A stretch of 64,000 nucleotides of DNA from Nitrospira_D sp019636945 (GCF_047338595.1 NZ_JBLFBO010000006.1:62001-126000); one strand, 5' to 3'. Positions 40,509-49,946 are shown, counted from the first letter of the stretch. A program made the numbers and translations. The notes: a model not told the origin generated them from the letters alone.

Positions 40509-42302
40509 TTAGTTCGGCTGGATGTCGAGTTCGACAAGGCGGCGATAAAACGTCGCTCTGCTGATCCCGAGCCGCTTGGCTGCCTCAGTCCGGTTGCCGT
40601 TCGCTTCTGAAAGGGCTGTCAAGAATCGAGCCTTCTCGTCTCGAGTCGACAACGGGATGAAGACGGACGGGCTGGATACCGCAGTGGCACCGGTAATCTC
40701 CGGAGGAAGATCCGTGGGGCAGATCTCGCTTCCTTTACAACTGATCACGGCGAATTCTACCGCACTCTTCAATTCACGAACATTTCCAGGCCAGGGATGA
40801 CGCATCAACAAGCGGATCGTGTCCGGATGCAGCCGCTCGACCGTCTTCCCGGTTGCAGCGCAGATTTCCTTTAGCAGCGATTGTGCCAGTAGAGGGATAT
40901 CTTCACGCCGCTCTCGAAGAGGAGGAAGTTGGACTCGCGCGATTCGTATTCGGTAAAGCAGATCTGCCCGAAACGATCCTCGAAGTACGTCTTTGCTGAG
41001 GTTGTGATGGGTGGCCGCAACCACACGCACATTGACCGTACGAGGCTTCGCCTCTCCCAGACGTGTGATTTCCTTCTCCTGTAAGACCCGCAACAGGGCT
41101 GTCTGAACATTGGGCGGGATGTCGCCGATTTCATCCAGGAACAACGTGCCCCCCTCTGCCGCTTCGAACAGGCCCTGTTGATCCTGGATAGCTCCGGTAA
41201 ACGCTCCCCGCCTATGTCCGAAGAGTTGGCTGGTCAGAATTGAATCGGTGAGACCGGCACAATTCGCCGCGAGAAACGGTTTGTTCTTTCTCCCGCTGGA
41301 TGAATGAATGGCTCGTGCAATGAGTTCCTTTCCTGTCCCTGTCTCCCCTTCAATTAACACCGTGGTATCAACCTGCGCCACATCACGCACCAATTGATAG
41401 ACGCGAAGCATGGCGGAACTCTTCCCCACCAGATCGTGAAACGACGCCTGTTCGTTGAGGGCTTGGCGAAGTGCATGAACTTCTGTACGATCGTGAAGGA
41501 CCAAAATACGTCGGGGTGAATGACCCAAGTCCCTGTGGATCTCCAACTCAATCCATTTGGAACAAAGCCTCCCCAGACAGAATGGTCCGACGGAACGAGT
41601 CTGCGTGGAGCCCTCAAGGAGGTGTTGAACCAACAGATGATCTTCTTTGCGAAGTGACAAAATCTGGTCCCAAGACTGACCAATAGCCTCCTCGTCGGCA
41701 ATACCGAGCATCTCAAGCGTGCGATCAGTCGCGAATGTGATCCGTCCACGCTCATCCAAGACCATCGCGGTAAGTCCTAGCTGCTGGAGCAACGCCAGTG
41801 CATCGTCCTTTGTGCGTTCACTCGCTTCTAATCGGCCGATCAAGTGTATCTCCGTATGCCGATACAATTTGGCAGTGACGTCTTCGGCCAGCATTCGTTC
41901 CCGAGCCCGCTGAACGATGGACCGCATGTTCTCAAAGTCCGAGCCAAGACGCTCGATCAGCACGAGCTTGCGTGGCCCAAGCGATAACGCTCGTGCCTCC
42001 AGCGTCATCGTGCCGCCCTGCCGGTCGGACTCTGTCCACGGGCCGGACTTTTCAATCGGGCCTGGAGCGCCCTGCCAGACTGAGTGAATGCCGCTCAAAT
42101 AATCCTGTAAGAACGGCGAGCATCGGCTCAGGTCTAGTGAGCTGCGGCTCGTTGGGCCAAAACACCGGCTCCACCACTCAGGCGGAACGCCTTGCAGTTG
42201 AAACGTGCCTGACTCCTCATTCCACTCCAAGACGGTGATATCCAGCGCGGCCAAGACATGATCGGACAGCGACCTGTCGGGAAGATGGGATTGGTCCGTC
42301 AT
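40509..42302 (-). CDS. PAS-domain sigma-54-dependent activator, coupled to a GTPase gene
   Basis: The 597-residue protein has an N-terminal domain unique to it (residues 1-150), a PAS domain (about 170-285, with LGLTAMVLDERGRITFATDR) and an AAA+ domain (290-540). Motifs are Walker A GETGTGKELIARAIHSS, RRGAFTGAIQDQ, Walker B GGTLFLDEIGDIP and MRHPWPGNVRELKSAVEF. A Fis-type helix-turn-helix (NRTEAAKRLGISRATFYRRL) closes it. It should activate sigma-54 promoters; a candidate target lies directly downstream. Its first four bases overlap the stop of the GTPase gene (ATGA), so the two are translationally coupled, and its signal may come from that GTPase. Confidence 0.93.
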   Translation of the reverse strand: MTDQSHLPDRSLSDHVLAALDITVLEWNEESGTFQLQGVPPEWWSRCFGPTSRSSLDLSRCSPFLQDYLSGIHSVWQGAPGPIEKSGPWTESDRQGGTMTLEARALSLGPRKLVLIERLGSDFENMRSIVQRARERMLAEDVTAKLYRHTEIHLIGRLEASERTKDDALALLQQLGLTAMVLDERGRITFATDRTLEMLGIADEEAIGQSWDQILSLRKEDHLLVQHLLEGSTQTRSVGPFCLGRLCSKWIELEIHRDLGHSPRRILVLHDRTEVHALRQALNEQASFHDLVGKSSAMLRVYQLVRDVAQVDTTVLIEGETGTGKELIARAIHSSSGRKNKPFLAANCAGLTDSILTSQLFGHRRGAFTGAIQDQQGLFEAAEGGTLFLDEIGDIPPNVQTALLRVLQEKEITRLGEAKPRTVNVRVVAATHHNLSKDVLRGSFRADLLYRIRIARVQLPPLRERREDIPLLAQSLLKEICAATGKTVERLHPDTIRLLMRHPWPGNVRELKSAVEFAVISCKGSEICPTDLPPEITGATAVSSPSVFIPLSTRDEKARFLTALSEANGNRTEAAKRLGISRATFYRRLVELDIQPN

Positions 42303-42820
42303 CGGCTCACCCTTGGCGGAGGCGCGGCACTCAAAAGCATCTCGGCAAGCCGAGCGAACAGCTCATCGACCCCCTGACCGAGCTTGGCGCTACCGAGGAA
42401 GACCGGCCAGCCTTGTTCCCGTAGCTGGTCGATGACCGGTTGATCGATCTCCCACTCCGACTGGAGATCGGACTTGTTGATGATCGCGACAAATGGTAGG
42501 GGTCCGACCGTCCGCACAACCGTTTGCTGGAGCAGACGAGCCGTGTCGAGTGTGGCCTTCCTTGTGCCGTCCAGCACCAGGATATAGCCGGAAGACCCGC
42601 GCAAATAGGATTCCCGGACATGCTGGAACTCATCCTCACCATAGAGATCCCACAGCATGAGCATCATGTCTTGACTATCGACAGTGACCATCTTCTTTTC
42701 GACCGTCACCCCTATCGTCGTCTGATAGTGCTCAGAGAACACGTTGGTCACATATCGTCGAACGAGACTGGTCTTCCCGACGGCAAACCCCCCTAACATG
42801 CACACTTTCTTCTGCATCAT
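42299..42820 (-). CDS. Rab/Ras-like small GTPase
   Basis: The 173-residue protein has every small-GTPase motif: G1 GGFAVGKTSLVRRY, G2 threonine in YQTTIGVTVEKK, G3 WDLYGEDEF, G4 INKSDLQ and G5 GSAK. The G3 region has Glu where Rab proteins have Gln (switch II), which could alter intrinsic hydrolysis. It has no C-terminal prenylation signal and no membrane helix. It is close in form to bacterial Rab/Ras-like GTPases (MglA and less-known relatives). It overlaps the OmpA-like gene upstream by four bases and the sigma-54 activator downstream by four, so the three proteins are probably functionally linked. Confidence 0.92.
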   Translation of the reverse strand: MMQKKVCMLGGFAVGKTSLVRRYVTNVFSEHYQTTIGVTVEKKMVTVDSQDMMLMLWDLYGEDEFQHVRESYLRGSSGYILVLDGTRKATLDTARLLQQTVVRTVGPLPFVAIINKSDLQSEWEIDQPVIDQLREQGWPVFLGSAKLGQGVDELFARLAEMLLSAAPPPRVSR

Positions 42821-44589
42821 GGCCGAGCAGGCCCAGATTGAAGATCGAGAGGCTCGATCGTGGCCCGAAACGTCACGATTCGTTGGGCAGGATATTTTGT
42901 GAGCGCCACACGTTTGTCGAGAACTTCTCCGATCCCTGACGGAAGCATAGTGGAGGCACTCAGGTGTTCGCCTCTGAGTATCTCGAGGACAGCCTCGGCC
43001 CGCTGTTTGCTGAGCTGAAGATTCAGCGTCGCCGATCCGGTCCCATCAGCCGACCCCAGCACCTCCAATCTCAGACGCTGTCCGGATTGCGCAACAGCTT
43101 GGTCTAGATCACGCAACGCCACCAAGACCGCATTCAGGCTTGAATGTTCCGATGGTTCGACCGTAGCCGAGCCAAGGCTGAAATGAATGGCGGCATGGTT
43201 GATCTGATTGAGAAGATCGGGGACGGAGACCGTGACGAGGCCCTCGCCGTTGTAGTGCACAACTCCCGGTACAAAAGACGCCAGCCGCCTCGTCTCAGTG
43301 ACCCATTCACTCGATGCCGACCCAGTGGCCACCAGTGTATCTCCATCTATGTGAAACTGGACGGTACTTGGAGGTTTCAGCATCGCCTGCGCTCGTCTCC
43401 TAATCAGTTGAGGATCGAGTGCATAAAAGGGAGACCACAAGGCTGTCACCGTTGACGGATCAATCCCGGCCTCGCTGATCAAGGATGACGGCTCTTTGGC
43501 CAGAGGATCTCGCAACCCTTCGAGATGGTGGTCGCCCCACGTCGAGCGTTCATTCGTCACCACAATCCCAGGCTCACTCTTGAGCTGTGTCAGGAGATGA
43601 GACCATCGGGCATGGGCTTGATACGTGGTCCATCCCCACCAAGAGCAGGCAAGCAGGATCATGCCTCCAAGTATCCAGAGCTTCAATGCGTTGCGAGACT
43701 GACCTGATTCATAATGAGCCTGTAGACAGCCTTCGAGGTACGGTCGCAACGTTTGAAACGGGGCTGCATCTCCGTCAAAAGACCGCAAGGCATCAGCCTG
43801 TTCCGCATGGATACGATCCAGAACATCTCGGAACTTTTCTCTCAAGCTGACCGGAGGGGCTCCTCGGATCACACCGGCCAGATAGGCGCGGGACCCTTGC
43901 TCGATCCAGACCGTCCACTCTCCGACTTGAAACTGGTTGAGGGTCTGGTCTTGTGCCGCTCCGAATGAATCACGAACATAATCTTGAATCGCCGTCAGCA
44001 TGCCGGACAAAACATGTTGGTCCTGAACGACCACTCCGTCTGCTGCAACATGATGGAGTAACAGCCCCGTATCGCGCTGGATGAGAAATACTTGGTCCAC
44101 CCGGTAGCGCAGTCGATGGAGGAGGACCACTTCTGCAAACGGGCGGCCGGTTCGCCACGCTTCCAGTCGCCACTGCAAACCTCGGATGGAGAGACTTTCA
44201 TCCAACGAGTGGTTGAAGGCCTCCGTCATACTCTGCAAGGCACGTATAATCGCCTGCCGAATAGCCGGGCCCATGATGGGTGCGATCGCATCCACGATCG
44301 TTTGCGGCGACTTCCGCACCGTCGAGATAAAGCCGTTCTCGACATAGGGAGTCAGGACGGTCGACATCTGCTGGTCCCCTCCTCCACGTATGGCAAAGGC
44401 TTCAGGAAGGACCCGGCTGATGTCACGAGGTTCTACTGATCGATTGTCGAGCCGCTCACGGAGTTCGTCGAGTTGCGTCTGCTCCGGAGCCAGCAACAGC
44501 GTCCGGAGCTGCGTCCAATCTTCGTCGACGGGCACGCGTGCCTGTGAGGATTGAGAATGCTGGAGAGGTCTGTGTGGGTCAGTCGGCAT
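42817..44589 (-). CDS. OmpA-domain protein with large cytoplasmic region
   Basis: The 590-residue protein has a large N-terminal part (1-300) without a signal peptide, one membrane helix (residues 301-320, ALKLWILGGMILLACSWWGW), and a periplasmic part ending in an OmpA-like domain (about 470-590: LGSATVEPSEHSSL, VLGSADGTGSATLNLQLSKQ). The cytoplasmic part reads RLEAWRTGRPFAEVVLLHRL and VLSGMLTAIQDYVRDSFG, a pattern I recall from OmpA-family proteins of cyanobacteria and other phyla, unverified here. It is built to link the cytosol to peptidoglycan, so it could be the membrane partner of the Rab-like GTPase encoded immediately after it (4-base overlap). Confidence 0.85.
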   Translation of the reverse strand: MPTDPHRPLQHSQSSQARVPVDEDWTQLRTLLLAPEQTQLDELRERLDNRSVEPRDISRVLPEAFAIRGGGDQQMSTVLTPYVENGFISTVRKSPQTIVDAIAPIMGPAIRQAIIRALQSMTEAFNHSLDESLSIRGLQWRLEAWRTGRPFAEVVLLHRLRYRVDQVFLIQRDTGLLLHHVAADGVVVQDQHVLSGMLTAIQDYVRDSFGAAQDQTLNQFQVGEWTVWIEQGSRAYLAGVIRGAPPVSLREKFRDVLDRIHAEQADALRSFDGDAAPFQTLRPYLEGCLQAHYESGQSRNALKLWILGGMILLACSWWGWTTYQAHARWSHLLTQLKSEPGIVVTNERSTWGDHHLEGLRDPLAKEPSSLISEAGIDPSTVTALWSPFYALDPQLIRRRAQAMLKPPSTVQFHIDGDTLVATGSASSEWVTETRRLASFVPGVVHYNGEGLVTVSVPDLLNQINHAAIHFSLGSATVEPSEHSSLNAVLVALRDLDQAVAQSGQRLRLEVLGSADGTGSATLNLQLSKQRAEAVLEILRGEHLSASTMLPSGIGEVLDKRVALTKYPAQRIVTFRATIEPLDLQSGPARP

Positions 44590-44699
44590 ACCGTGACATT
44601 ACCGTCTCGCCTGAAACTCCGGTGAAGAAGCAACCGTGACACCGACTCTTACGATCCGCACGGCGCACACCTTCAACGTGGTCGGGAGCCTGAGCCGCC

Positions 44700-45317
44700 T
44701 CAACCTCGGCTGGAAGGTGCCTCAGCCTTGGAGAGTCGCTGAGCTGCCTCCATCAAGATGCCCGCGAGCGCCGCACGATCCGTCTTTTCGGCACGCAGGT
44801 CCCGAACGGCTCCTTCCATGGCCGATGTCGTTTCTGCATGACGAACGCGAGCCTCCTCCGCCAGCTCGTTGGTACGCTCCGTCAACTGCTGCAGGACATG
44901 AGACTGGGCATGGGTCGCCTGTTGTTCGAGTCGACGAGCCTTCTCTTCCAAGGTCGCAGCCAGGTGCGTGAGGTCCTGCGTCAGCCTCGTCACAGACTCT
45001 CCTCGGAGGTCCTGTTCCTTCGACAACCTGTTTGTCAAAGACTCAACTTCCTTCTTGATATAGAGTTCGAGGCTCTCAAAGCGTCGTTTGAGATCATTCC
45101 GGAGATCGGTGGCTTCCCGCAGTAAGTGCTGTTCGAGTTGTGCAAACCGGCGGTCGTGCTCCCGGGCCTGTGCACCGAAGAGAATGTCCCGGATCTTGTC
45201 GAGATTGCCGCTGGCCGATGGATCGTCAGGATGAGTGACTTCACTTTTTTGAGGAGTACGCTCCGTTTGACCTTGGTGAGCCTCAACAGATTGGTCCGTG
45301 GTGGTTGATCGACTCAT
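44700..45317 (-). CDS. Coiled-coil cytoplasmic protein upstream of the OmpA/GTPase genes
   Basis: A 205-residue soluble protein with a Ser/Thr-rich first 35 residues, then the motif LDKIRDILFGAQAREHDRRF and a coiled coil to about residue 195. The heptads include RRFESLELYIKKEVESLTNR and EEKARRLEQQATHAQSHVLQ. No signal peptide or membrane segment is seen. It is 110 bases upstream of the OmpA-like gene, in the same direction. A scaffold for the GTPase-OmpA complex is an inference. ATG 45317 has GTGAGG about ten bases before it. Confidence 0.75.
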   Translation of the reverse strand: MSRSTTTDQSVEAHQGQTERTPQKSEVTHPDDPSASGNLDKIRDILFGAQAREHDRRFAQLEQHLLREATDLRNDLKRRFESLELYIKKEVESLTNRLSKEQDLRGESVTRLTQDLTHLAATLEEKARRLEQQATHAQSHVLQQLTERTNELAEEARVRHAETTSAMEGAVRDLRAEKTDRAALAGILMEAAQRLSKAEAPSSRG

Positions 45318-45542
45318 GGCCTCACCTCACGAGATGGTGATGAATGAAACAACATCAAAGCACATGTCTGGTTATCGGATCAGCGTTCACCCTACATTCT
45401 TGCATGTAGTTCGCCTTCCTTCCTGCCTATAATTTAAGGGAGATTATCCTAGCATCGGCACGCTGGATCCAACAAGATCGAATGTATCGTGCTTTCCGTA
45501 CACAGGACAGACAGAGCGCCTGCCGTGGATAACTGGAAGCGT

Positions 45543-46349
45543 TTACGCGTTCACCAAGTGAACCGTGTGATGGGAAGACGGCAACTCAATCCCACGCGCT
45601 CGGAATCGTTCCAAAATCAGCTTGTTCAATTCCCCCTGGACCGAGCCATAATCTCCCACCGCTGTCCATGGAGCCACAGAGATCCCGATTGACGATTCCC
45701 CCAGCGACGACACGCCTGCACCGGGAGCAGGCTCCTTCAGGACCTTCGGATGCTGCTGGAGAATATCCTTGACCTGTGCCAGTGCCTCATCAATATTGGT
45801 TCGGTGGGAGACTGGAATGGTCAGATTCACCTGACGGATGGTACCGAAGTTATGCAGAATCTCTCCGACAATTTTGCGGTTGGGAATGATGACGCGGGAA
45901 TGGTCCGCATGCTTCAGTGTCGTCGTAAAGATATCGATGACCTCAACATCTCCATGAACACCCAACAGCGAAATATGTTCACCGACCTTGTAGGGCTTGC
46001 TAAAGATAATCGAGAGCCCAGCCATCACATTGCTTAAGACGCCTTGCAACGCCAACCCGATGCCCACGCCGGCCACTCCGAGACCTGCGATCAACGGAGC
46101 AATGGGAACACCCACCGTTTGGAGTGCGATCATCGCCGTAAACAGCATGACAACGATCTTGACGATCCGCACCAGGAGCAGACGAACCGGTGGTTCCATC
46201 GTCTGCTTTTCAAGGGCTTGTTGGGAAAAATTCCCGGCCCAGCGCGACGCCATGCTTCCGATGACGACGATCCCTAGCGCGACCGCTACTTGCAGCCCAT
46301 ACTGCACGGCATATTGAGTGAGCATATCTACAGTATTCATTGATGGCAT
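45543..46349 (-). CDS. Small-conductance mechanosensitive channel (MscS family)
   Basis: The 268-residue protein has three transmembrane helices (residues 12-35, 56-80 and 83-110), with the pore helix in GLGVAGVGIGLALQGVLSNVM-type text (GVAGVGIGLALQGVLSNVMA), then FKPYKVGE-like KPYKVGEHISLLGVHGDVE and a beta domain with the typical PNRKIVGEILHNFG. MscS opens under tension to release solutes. The length fits a simple MscS. ATG 46349 is preceded by GGGAG; ATG 46340 is an alternative. It follows the AsmA gene by 4 bases, so they form one transcript, and is the second channel of this type in 9 kb after mscL. Confidence 0.93.
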   Translation of the reverse strand: MPSMNTVDMLTQYAVQYGLQVAVALGIVVIGSMASRWAGNFSQQALEKQTMEPPVRLLLVRIVKIVVMLFTAMIALQTVGVPIAPLIAGLGVAGVGIGLALQGVLSNVMAGLSIIFSKPYKVGEHISLLGVHGDVEVIDIFTTTLKHADHSRVIIPNRKIVGEILHNFGTIRQVNLTIPVSHRTNIDEALAQVKDILQQHPKVLKEPAPGAGVSSLGESSIGISVAPWTAVGDYGSVQGELNKLILERFRARGIELPSSHHTVHLVNA

Positions 46350-46353
46350 CTGC

Positions 46354-48003
46354 TTATCTCCCGAAGAGACCTTTGAGGAGCTCTTGTCCTTCCCTCTTCA
46401 AGTCGTCTGGTTTTGTCGTGCCCTTGAGCAATCCACCGACGGCTTCTTCCACCTTCTTCTTCACCTGTTCCTGTACTTTCCCCGTTAGGCCCTTCACATC
46501 AACCCCGTACGACGGAGCTTGAGCCGTTCCAGTAATCGTGAGGGGAAGACTGAGCCGGCCCTCTTTCATGGCGATCTTGACGACGGGCGACGCAGCTGAA
46601 AGTTTTTGACTCACATCTTGTGACAAATTGAGGTTCACGATCAAGTTCAGCTTTTGATCGAAGCCGATGGTGCCTCCGCCGGTCGCCTGAAAATCATGAC
46701 TATCCATCAAGAGTCGCTGCACATTGATCACCCCTTGCTTGATCGCCAGATCGGTCTCGATCGTCGAAAAGGCCGTGGCCTTTGCGTCTCCCATTGAAAT
46801 GCCGGAAACCTTGAGTGCATCGGCCACTTCCTGGAGAATATTCACCCCTTCAATCTTTCCATCCTTCACAGCCAGATGACCGGTCCCCTCCAAAGCCTTG
46901 GTGAGATCCGGCATAGAGAACCCCTTGCCCTGTACCGAAAGGTCGGCACCGGCAGTGCCACTGATCGAGACAGGGGTCTCTGCGACAGCTTTGAGTGCCG
47001 GGCCAAGCTGGAGCCCTTGCAGTGCAACAGACCCTTTAAAGGGCGGTGCCTCTGCTCCTGCGATCATTTTCCCCTGCCCGTTTACCTCGCCGTCGAATAA
47101 ACGGAATGACAGGGAATTGAGTTTCGCCTCTTGTCCTTTGATCTCCGTGATGATTTTGAGATCTCTGATCTCCACTGATTGTTTGAGCGGAAAACTCATC
47201 GGGAGGTTCGTCGTATTGATCGCCGGTGAGCTGATATTCACCGTCGCATCATTCCCGGCAGCCTTTCCAGTAATGGTGAACTCCGTCTTTCCCATGCCGA
47301 GTTGGAAGTTGATGGCATCAATGTCCATCGTCTCTCTCAATGGGCCGAAGGTCCCGTCGAGTTTCACCGGCATGTTGAATGGCTGCACAAGTGTCGCGAC
47401 ATGAAGATTTGGTGTCTGACCGAGGCGAACGTCACGCAGGAGCAGCTCCAGATCCTGCAACACATACTCAGCGGGTGTGGCTGATGACAGGTCGCGGTAG
47501 GTCAGCTTGCCTCCGTTGACAGACACACGATCCACGGCCAGCAACGCCAGAAGTTTCAGCGGCCCTTCCGTCGAGGGAATCGGAGCGCGTGACGGCTTCT
47601 CCGGAACCGGCACCCCTTTTCGCCCGATCGTCGACGCATTGAGCACCCCATTCTTATTCTTGATGACCGTAATGACCGGACCGTGGAGCGTGATCTCCTC
47701 AACCTCCACCTTGCCGCTCAGTAACGGCATCAGCTTTACACCCACGTCCAACGACGACAACGACGCAAATGGGTCGGAACTAAACGCCGGATCATCCAAT
47801 ACTGAAAACCCCGCCACGCGCGCGCCGATCCTTGGCCAGACCGTGAGGCGAATCTCTTGCAGCTGAATCTTACGATTCAACGCCTCTTCGATTTGCGGTT
47901 TGTACTGATCTTGATATTTGCCGAGATCGACCAGGAAAGGAAGCGCAAGCACCCCGCCGACGAGAAGCACGACGAGGACGAGCAAGCCGATGGCTATTTT
48001 CAT
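46354..48003 (-). CDS. AsmA-family envelope protein
   Basis: The 549-residue protein has an N-terminal membrane helix (KIAIGLLVLVVLLVGGVLAL) and a long periplasmic beta-rich body of AsmA type. It starts PFLVDLGKYQDQYKPQIEEA and continues NRKIQLQEIRLTVWPRIG, with the C-terminal AsmA region GKIEGVNILQEVADALKVSG. AsmA-like proteins are thought to act as groove-shaped phospholipid bridges between inner and outer membrane. The C-terminus is Lys/Glu-rich (VQEQVKKKVEEAVGG). The short end is a variation. GGAGG lies before ATG 48003. It is paired with mscS in one operon. Confidence 0.9.
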   Translation of the reverse strand: MKIAIGLLVLVVLLVGGVLALPFLVDLGKYQDQYKPQIEEALNRKIQLQEIRLTVWPRIGARVAGFSVLDDPAFSSDPFASLSSLDVGVKLMPLLSGKVEVEEITLHGPVITVIKNKNGVLNASTIGRKGVPVPEKPSRAPIPSTEGPLKLLALLAVDRVSVNGGKLTYRDLSSATPAEYVLQDLELLLRDVRLGQTPNLHVATLVQPFNMPVKLDGTFGPLRETMDIDAINFQLGMGKTEFTITGKAAGNDATVNISSPAINTTNLPMSFPLKQSVEIRDLKIITEIKGQEAKLNSLSFRLFDGEVNGQGKMIAGAEAPPFKGSVALQGLQLGPALKAVAETPVSISGTAGADLSVQGKGFSMPDLTKALEGTGHLAVKDGKIEGVNILQEVADALKVSGISMGDAKATAFSTIETDLAIKQGVINVQRLLMDSHDFQATGGGTIGFDQKLNLIVNLNLSQDVSQKLSAASPVVKIAMKEGRLSLPLTITGTAQAPSYGVDVKGLTGKVQEQVKKKVEEAVGGLLKGTTKPDDLKREGQELLKGLFGR

Positions 48004-48225
48004 ATCAATCGCCTCCGGGTGATCCGTAAGTATATAAATGGGTTGCTAGTGAGTCAACGCGGGAATAAGCAGAAAGCGATTGTGCCTCTTCAGGGAACCA
48101 GCCCTCTGGCAGCTATTATGAATGAGGTGACGTGCTGCATGCGATGCAGCCTAGAGATTGCTTCTGGGAATGTGTTTCAAGAGCCCACCTGGCTTACGAC
48201 GGAAGAAGCGACGCCGTGGTAGAGG

Positions 48226-48432
48226 TTACCCGCGTGTGGATCGTACCGTGGTTGGTTCTTCTGAGGGATGGGATCCCGGCTTGTCGAGGAACGTCAAGAG
48301 ACCGATCAGGAACACGCCCGAGATCAGCCATGCGCAACCAACAAGCCATCGTCGTTGGCAAAAGGACAACATGCCCATCAGGAACACCACGGTCCCCACA
48401 AGTCCGGCTATGCCTGTACCGAAGGAACTCAT
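48226..48432 (-). CDS. Small two-helix membrane protein
   Basis: The 68-residue protein has two hydrophobic helices (GLVGTVVFLMGMLSF and WLVGCAWLISGVFLIGLL) and a polar C-terminal tail. It is probably an inner-membrane protein. AAGGAG stands seven bases before ATG 48432, a strong site, which supports translation. No family is recognised. A perfect inverted repeat (48454-48483) stands just upstream, perhaps its operator. Confidence 0.65.
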   Translation of the reverse strand: MSSFGTGIAGLVGTVVFLMGMLSFCQRRWLVGCAWLISGVFLIGLLTFLDKPGSHPSEEPTTVRSTRG

Positions 48433-48453
48433 CGCCTTCTCCTTTTATAGTTC

Positions 48454-48483
48454 ATATTCTGAATACATCAGTATTCAGAATAT
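48454..48483. promoter_or_regulatory. Perfect inverted repeat upstream of the small membrane protein gene
   Basis: ATATTCTGAATAC (48454-48466) and GTATTCAGAATAT (48471-48483) are exact inverse copies with a 4-base spacer. The site is AT-rich and lies between a minus-strand stop and the next minus-strand start. It could be a terminator hairpin for the methyltransferase gene or an operator of the small gene. Confidence 0.5.
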
Positions 48484-48509
48484 AACCGAGTCTTAACCGG
48501 CGCTACTCG

Positions 48510-49946
48510 TTACCGACAGGCAAAGTGGCAATATTCGATCGGAGCGGGAGGAGCACTCAGGGCTACTGCGATCACATCAGGATCGTAACCGATTCCCTCT
48601 AGATCCCTATACGCACGCGTGAGTTCCTCCTCGCTCAGATAGGCCACGGTGTCAGGAATGCCGTTGTCCTTCAATGACCGCAAGATCGCACTCGACGTAT
48701 CGCGTTCCTCAGGAGGCATATTGGGGCCTAACGGAAACTCAAGCCGATGGCGATAAGCGCTCTCAAACGTTTCATTCAGTGCCTTGATGGTTTTCAGCAC
48801 CAGCCGATCTTGTTCCCAGGCTTGGAGCTTTGGCCCTGCCGACGGATGGGTTGCCAAGAGATCCATCAGGGTAATGACATTCGTGTTTAATGATCGTCCC
48901 ACAAATTCCCGCTGGGGCTCCAGGCTTGTCTGCTTGAAGCCCAGGTGTTTGGCCACCGCCTCAACCAACGCAAAGTTGATCATGAAGCTGTATTGCCCAC
49001 CGAACTGGCCGTAGCAGGGCTTCTCAGGATCATTGAGTATTTTCATGTCGCCCGTCCCAGCATCAAACACGCTGAGTCCGACTGCATCCTGAGCCAGCAA
49101 CCGTTTGGCTTCCTTCAGTGTCGCGAAGGCGCCGAGATTGACCGGCACCAGCACTTCCTGATCAATGGCCTGAAGAAATTCCACAATTGTCTTCCGATAG
49201 GGCACATCCTTCCACTCGACCTTTCGATACTCCTTTTCCCAGACCAGTTCATCCAAAAACGGCGGGAAAGTCTTGAGCACCGAGAGATCTTTCTCCTGAA
49301 ACGCCCGAACGAACCCTGACCAATCTTCAATCTTGGCATGAAGAAACTCACTCACGTTGGGACGGATATACTCTTCTTCGATGTCCCCTCCGTGTTTGGC
49401 GAACAATTTCGTCGGCAGATCGTTCCACAACTCATTGCAGAAGATACGATCCACACTCCTGTCGACCAGGCCCGTGAGATGCTCAATTGAACCGCAATGG
49501 CTGTCGACACGATCCCGATGGGCGACTAAATCCGGATGGGCTAACGCGCTATCCAACACCGGCTGCTCCCAATCCACCATGACATACCGCACGCGAGGAT
49601 AGATCGCGCCTTGTCTGTCGAGCATTTTGAGATGACTGAGAAAACAAGCGGCGAGATTCCCATTGCCCGGACCCAACTCTACTACGGTGAGGGGTGACTC
49701 CGATGCATTCTCGTTTGATGCCTGACGCCCGGCACCTGACGCTTTCTCACGCTTCGTGACACGGTCGTAGTAATCGGCGGCTAGAGCATGTGCCAGACGG
49801 AAATCCGCTGAGGCAAAGGTTTGATAGTACGATCGCAGTTGGTTCCCCCGTAACCTATAAAAGATCTGGTTGAGATGCGTCTGCCACTGGTCGAGTGGCT
49901 TGTATTCACCAATCAGTTGCGGAAGGGCATCAGCGTCTTGCAACAT
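48510..49946 (-). CDS. MidA/NDUFAF7-like SAM-dependent methyltransferase
   Basis: The 478-residue protein carries a class I SAM-binding site in VVELGPGNGNLAACFL. The remainder fits the COG1565/DUF185 (MidA/NDUFAF7) family: YYQTFASADFRLAHALAADY near the start, YVMVDWEQPVLDSAL, FCNELWNDLPTKLFAKHGG, and the late FGGQYSFMINFALVEAVAKH. In mitochondria such proteins methylate an arginine of complex I; the bacterial target is often unknown. The insert of about 25 Ser/Ala/Glu residues near 70-85 is unusual. ATG 49946 is chosen without a strong site. It is cytosolic and monocistronic, on the minus strand. Confidence 0.8.
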   Translation of the reverse strand: MLQDADALPQLIGEYKPLDQWQTHLNQIFYRLRGNQLRSYYQTFASADFRLAHALAADYYDRVTKREKASGAGRQASNENASESPLTVVELGPGNGNLAACFLSHLKMLDRQGAIYPRVRYVMVDWEQPVLDSALAHPDLVAHRDRVDSHCGSIEHLTGLVDRSVDRIFCNELWNDLPTKLFAKHGGDIEEEYIRPNVSEFLHAKIEDWSGFVRAFQEKDLSVLKTFPPFLDELVWEKEYRKVEWKDVPYRKTIVEFLQAIDQEVLVPVNLGAFATLKEAKRLLAQDAVGLSVFDAGTGDMKILNDPEKPCYGQFGGQYSFMINFALVEAVAKHLGFKQTSLEPQREFVGRSLNTNVITLMDLLATHPSAGPKLQAWEQDRLVLKTIKALNETFESAYRHRLEFPLGPNMPPEERDTSSAILRSLKDNGIPDTVAYLSEEELTRAYRDLEGIGYDPDVIAVALSAPPAPIEYCHFACR

